Of a stretch of 64,000 nucleotides of DNA, positions 60,101 to 64,000 are shown one piece after another. This stretch comes from Toxotes chatareus (lineage: Eukaryota > Chordata > Actinopteri > Toxotidae): positions 8,315,241-8,379,240 of the forward strand of contig CM028894.1 of NCBI GenBank assembly GCA_016801885.1. Direction: 5' to 3'. A program made the position numbers and the translations under genes. Each line of letters opens with the position of its first letter. Within the stretch, counting starts at the first letter, position 1. The notes below the pieces were generated by a model that made no database searches, had not been told where the DNA came from, and saw only the letters and a program-made list of their open reading frames with translations.

Positions 60101-62785
60101 ATACCATACCAAACACAAATGTTCCCCAGTATCATCAGACTGGTTTTACACTTTACACTTATGGTCAGGAAATAGTGGAAAACATACCATTCGGAGGGTC
60201 GCGTCTCTTCTCTGTGAACACACAGACAAAATAAAACCATTACAATCCTGTGCTAAGTAGTGGGTTGGGTTAGTGAGAAGCCAATGTGTGTGTGAGAGCG
60301 CAGACGTACAAAGAGAAGAGAGTTTATTGGTTTTTAAGTGCAGGGCTCGGCGGGATTGGAAAGTTTTTCGGAAAAATTGCCAAGCAAAGTGTCCTGTTAG
60401 TGTGTTTAGGGGATGTAAATCAGACATTCTTTTCATTCATTCACACACCGCAGCTAATATTATATCAATATATAAATGCTATGGTGCAAAACTGTCTAGA
60501 GGACAATACATGTCTCTCCTACAGCACTATAAATTTTATAAACTCTAATACATTAAAAACACTGACACACATACACACACACACACACACAGGAACTTCA
60601 ATATAATGATGGCTTGAGTTTTCCTTGGCTGAAGGTCAAACAGAAGAAGCCTTGTAGATAAGATTAGGGCACCAATACAGAAGGCTGAAGGGGAAGAGAT
60701 GAAAGAGAACGATCCATCTGAAAAGTCAAGAAATGACCCGCGAAGGAGGAAGAAGGAAGACGGACAGCTTTAATCAAGCACATGATGATAAAAGTCAAGC
60801 ACTGAGTGCCAATAATAAGTTTAAGAATTCATCTGCATAGCTTTGCATAAACAATGTGTTTTCAATTGAATCCTCATGTCTGTTCAGATTCTTTTTTGTG
60901 TGACCTATGTTATAGTAGAATTCTGAAATCTGATCACATTCATTTACACATGAGCCCGTGAATGGCTGAAGCTGAAGGAGGGTTTGCAGGTGGTGTTACC
61001 AACAGCTTTAGGAAGTGAGAAGAGATCACAGCAGATCAGGAGAAGAAGAGCGAGTAGTAAACAGTACCAGGCAAAAAAAAAAAAAACCTATACCATTTTC
61101 AATACATGACACTTTGGTAAAAAAAAAAACTGGTTTAAATAGACAGGTCCAAAGTACATCTCATATTTCAGCTGGAATAAATCAATCCAGTGCCTCTAAA
61201 TTTATTTGCTGCATGTATTGAAGTTTCTTTTGCCCAGTTCTGTGTTGTCGAACACTGTAAAAATGACAAGTTTAGAAATGAATGCGATCTTGTGCTCACA
61301 GATCAGTCAGATAATTTCAAGCCAAAATCTCCTACAGCAAGCTATGTCACTATGCTTTCATAGTGATATATTTTGGCTAGGATTGTTTTGAATGTAAGAT
61401 AAAAATTTACTAAACTTGTCATTTAAAAAAAAAAGAAGGGTTAGCACAGTAGGTATGTAGGTGTAGGTAAGTCGGCAGCAGCAGTAAGTTGGTACCAGTT
61501 TTCCTCTGTCTTCTCCCAATTAGCTCTGACACATGGCTGTAGAAACGCTTGGTCTCCTCCTCACTGGCAAAGTTCAAACCCACTTGGCATGTCTGTAAAC
61601 GCACACACACACACAAAACACAAGAGAAATTTGTAAAAATTTAATTCAAACACATTTATAGAGTCTATTTAGTTTATTTCAACCTCCCTAACTAGTTAAT
61701 TTCCATGATTGAATTTCCACACCTATTTCCAGTGAATAGTCCCAGCCTTATCACCACACTCAGAAGTGCCACATACCTCATGGTCTAGTGGAGTCTGAGC
61801 CACTAGACCACTAGCTAAGATGTTTGCTCCACAAATAAAGGGGCCATGTCACTTTAAGTGCTTTAGATTTACATGATGGGAACAGATGCCAGCAATATCC
61901 GGAATGAATTTCTGATGAAGTAAATAACTTAGTAGCAGATTAAAACTTCAGCACATATGTTTTGTTGTGCAAAATCACGTGTGTGTCTCCATTTCCACTT
62001 ATCGTTTCCTGAGAGCAAAATTTGGACCTCCTAAAACCATCATGCAGTCAGTGTCAGTGCAGGTATGTAGTGTTCATAATATGGCAAACAGGAGCTCTTT
62101 GTTCAACCAAAGGAATAGAGTCACACCTTGTGAAACAGGTTAAAAATTTACTTTACAGTACAATTGACAAGTGATAATATATTTGCACTAGTTGGATAGA
62201 AGAGTCTTTGAGAAGACTGGATATGTCTTGAAGAAATCAGTGGCTTTTTAATGTGGGACCAAGGCTTTTCCATGAATAGATACAAATTAACAACAAAATA
62301 AAAATAAATACATTAACAACTCACATCTCCAGCAAATGTGATGAAATAGGGTTTGGGGGTGTTGATGCTGAAGTTGCTGTACAGCTCCTGTTCAAACATC
62401 ATCTTACCGTCCTGAGGAAAAACACACAGACAAGCACAATGGACAGTAAATGCAACAGGCCTTTAATGACATCCCACAGATTGTGCTGTGTGGCTATAAA
62501 AACAAAGGTTCATTAGGAGTTTCAGTGGTACACCACTGTTGATATTCATTGGGGTAAGTACAATCACTCGGTCTCCTGCCAGTGTTGGCTAGTATAGCAA
62601 TAAACCACAAAGATGTAATCATCAGTGCTGTTTGCTGTGCATTCACTTACCCTGATGTCAAAGACCCTGATGAAGTAGGATCGATTGGGGTTGTCTTTGA
62701 CCAGACAGGCCACCCCGCAGCATCTCTTGTTCCAGCTGGAGTTCCTATCTGCTGTGAACACCTGGACCACTGCTGAAGACAAAGA
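51153..62785 (-). CDS. wasl: N-WASP (WASP-like), partial: exons 2 to last, 479 codons without exon 1
   Basis: Exons (minus): 62785-62651, 62411-62325, 61592-61496, 60211-60188, 56555-56372, 55777-55735, 53930-53777, 52518-51974, 51882-51774 and 51214-51153. Domains in order: WH1 (SSAVVQVFTADRNSSWNKRC, SYFIRVFDIRDGKMMFEQEL, FITFAGDTCQVGLNFASEEE, GRRQRK); linker EKRRDPPNG in a 24-nt exon; basic region (KREKKGKGKRKRLTKADIG); CRIB/GBD (HIGHVGWDPNTGFDLNNLDP, NLFDMCGISEAQL); proline-rich region; two WH2 motifs (ALLSQIREGTQLKKVEQ, ALLDQIRQGVQLK); central/acidic tail (VGALMEVMQKRSKAIHSS, FEDDDEWDD). It activates Arp2/3-driven actin branching downstream of Cdc42 and PIP2. The exon encoding the start lies right of the window. 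The order asb15-lmod2-wasl agrees with human 7q31. Confidence 0.96.
53409..53426 (-). CDS. wasl: Candidate 18-nt microexon of wasl
   Basis: Between the GBD exon (ends 53777) and the proline-rich exon (starts 52518) the minus strand reads TTTTATCCCCAG, then an 18-nt block, then GTAGGT. The block is phase-compatible on both sides (G|GT...G|) and would add GPPRWS before the first proline run (...LRRQ-GPPRWS-APPPP). The splice sites are acceptable, but the gene is also open without it, so it would be an optional exon. Confidence 0.4.
55084..55140. repeat. Inverted repeat able to form an 18-bp hairpin
   Basis: 55084-55101 (gctttacttttactgtag) pairs with 55123-55140 (ctacagtaaaagcaaagc) with one mismatch around a 21-nt loop. 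It lies in a wasl intron. It could be a palindromic MITE relic or a structured RNA element. Confidence 0.55.
57216..57247. repeat. (TA)n palindrome
   Basis: A run of about 12 TA units is flanked symmetrically by ACAGTG and CACTGT, so the whole is a perfect palindrome of about 32 bp in a wasl intron. Confidence 0.75.
57682..58012 (-). CDS. Candidate alternative exon inside the long wasl intron
   Basis: A minus-strand frame from ATG 58012 (MMFCTTFLSAPSEELNCEGG) stays open to a good donor, GTCAAAG|GTATGT, at 57682/57681. It leaves phase 1, exactly what the basic-region exon at 56555 accepts (G|GT CCT). Joined, it would give ...PCSESVKG-PTLPMATVDI, a form without WH1. The peptide has an Arg/Ser stretch (RVRRRRSRSASPSPIKTPKS). 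Against it: no convincing acceptor in phase 1, and the opposite strand is also open (57624-58034), so it may be chance. Confidence 0.3.
60563..60591. repeat. (CA)n microsatellite
   Basis: An interrupted then pure CA run in a wasl intron. A similar, interrupted CA tract lies near 59618-59648. Confidence 0.8.
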
Positions 62786-64000
62786 CTGGAGGGAGGGAGA
62801 AAAGAGAGGGAGAGTCATGCTTACCCTGTGATGCTTAATGGACAGTACATGTCCAGCGTGGTTTCTGCAGACATGTAAATGTATCTCACAGTGCTGAGGA
62901 GGAGAATGAAATCCATACTATAGATCAAGTATAAAAACAGCTTGCTTCCTATAAAAAGAATTAAACTGTTTACAAATGACTGCCAGCAGGAGGTAATGAA
63001 GGCTTCAAGGTTTCTGTGAACTAACATTATATTTTAAGTTTCACTAAGTTCCTGTATGACACACAACATTACAGAAGTATAAACCTGGTATCAGTGAATT
63101 AATTATACTACTTTGTTAATTCTTTGTTACCTAAAAACTCATTTCACTGTGCAACTGATCATGTTAACGAAATTATTTTTTATTGTTTGGTGGGCAGCAT
63201 GAAAGTACAGTGACAACAGTAACTGCAGACTGAGTGACAGGTTGACGGTGACTCTGCGGGGGTCAAGTTGCTCGGCCCTGCAGTTGTCCATCAACGTCAA
63301 ACGCCTGACACGGAAATATGGTTATGAGATGAGACACATCCTCTCCACTAAATCAAAGCAGTGGGAGGTAGTGAGATGAAATGTGTCACTAACAAAAAAA
63401 CAGAACTGATTTTTCTCCTCATACAGCATCGCTGTGAGAACAGAGCCTTATAATGAATCTGAGATAGTTGGTCTTGTATGACACAGTTAGACATCACATG
63501 TACACTTAAATAATGTCCAGGAAGTCACCAAGGACACAAACTACCCTCAACTATGGCTGCAAGCTGAGGTCACTCTGGTTGTATATTAAGGACACGGCAG
63601 GCATTTGAGCATCTTCCGAAGCCTAAAATCCTGTAAGGATCCATGCTATATTAAGACTGAGCCCTCCCCACATGTAATGTCTTAATGACAACACATGGTA
63701 AAATCAAGTGTAAGAGACATTTCAGCTTTTGTGTAGCATCTTCCATGCTGTGTACCAATATTTAAGCACTCCACAATCACCTTCATTCACACTATTAGTG
63801 AGATGAAGCAGTGGGGTTACAAGCAAAGAAAGGAAAAGGCTGTTAACCTGTGACTAACCATACATGCTAACAACACACCTGTAGCACGTTGTACACACAT
63901 CTATGATCATAAGACCAGATCAGACTCCCACAGGTTTTACAGGTTGCTCCAGGGATTTTCTCACCCCAAGGGGTCCTAGTTCACAGTAATTACCACACAG
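62786..64000. other. wasl intron 1 (part) with an open plus-strand stretch
   Basis: No sequence resembling the wasl start exon (LLTPQENE...FLGKKC type) is visible on the minus strand, so that exon lies beyond the window. On the plus strand 63207-63379 reads open for about 55 codons (including LTVTLRGSSCSALQLSINVK) between an AG acceptor-like site and GAG|GTAGTG. I do not recognise it. Confidence 0.35.

Overview
The window is vertebrate nuclear DNA. Genes are split by GT-AG introns, with AT-rich introns and spacers, (CA)n/(TA)n/(GAA)n microsatellites and AATAAA poly(A) signals. Compact introns, the gene set (teleost-type kit ligand, a zinc-finger protein with a TINF2-type N terminus) and interspersed repeats I associate with spiny-rayed fish point to a ray-finned, probably percomorph, fish. 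That placement is inference. Exon structures below were read by hand from splice sites and checked by phase. The joined exons of ints13 (701 aa), slc5a7-like (541 aa), the TINF2-like zinc-finger gene (784 aa), kitlg (253 aa), asb15 (588 aa) and lmod2 (576 aa) each give one open frame.

Layout. 0.7-0.8 kb (-): first coding exon of an unrecognised gene that runs off the left edge. 2.2-8.8 kb (+): ints13/asunder, an Integrator subunit. 9.0-13.1 kb (-): a dystroglycan-like gene that looks broken (in-frame stop, frame changes, transmembrane segment out of frame). 15.7-19.5 kb (+): an SLC5A7/CHT1-like sodium-coupled choline transporter. 19.5-21.7 kb (-): decayed remains of a TINF2_N/zinc-finger gene. 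22.5-28.2 kb (-): its intact neighbour, a TINF2_N domain joined to 11 C2H2 fingers. 31.2-34.6 kb (-): kit ligand. 35.6-40.1 kb (+): asb15. 41.7-46.5 kb (+): lmod2. 51.1 kb to the right edge (-): wasl (N-WASP), lacking only its first exon.

Neighbourhood logic. asb15(+)-lmod2(+)-wasl(-) is the ASB15-LMOD2-WASL block of human 7q31. asb15 (E3 adaptor), lmod2 (thin-filament nucleator) and the broken dystroglycan-like gene fit muscle biology, while wasl is a general Arp2/3 activator. ints13 and kitlg map to chromosome 12 in human, so the fish has a different linkage. Gene pairs are tail-to-tail (ints13/dystroglycan-like, slc5a7/TINF2 remnant, lmod2/wasl) or head-to-head (kitlg/asb15), with no sign of operons or transfer.

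Most notable: the TINF2_N-C2H2 gene with a decayed tandem sister; the disrupted dystroglycan-like gene among clean neighbours; a GC-AG intron in asb15 needed for its frame; a kit ligand with a very short stalk and no cleavage-site exon visible; and two unlisted, phase-compatible candidate exons in wasl. I see no CRISPR, bacterial, phage or intact transposon coding sequence.
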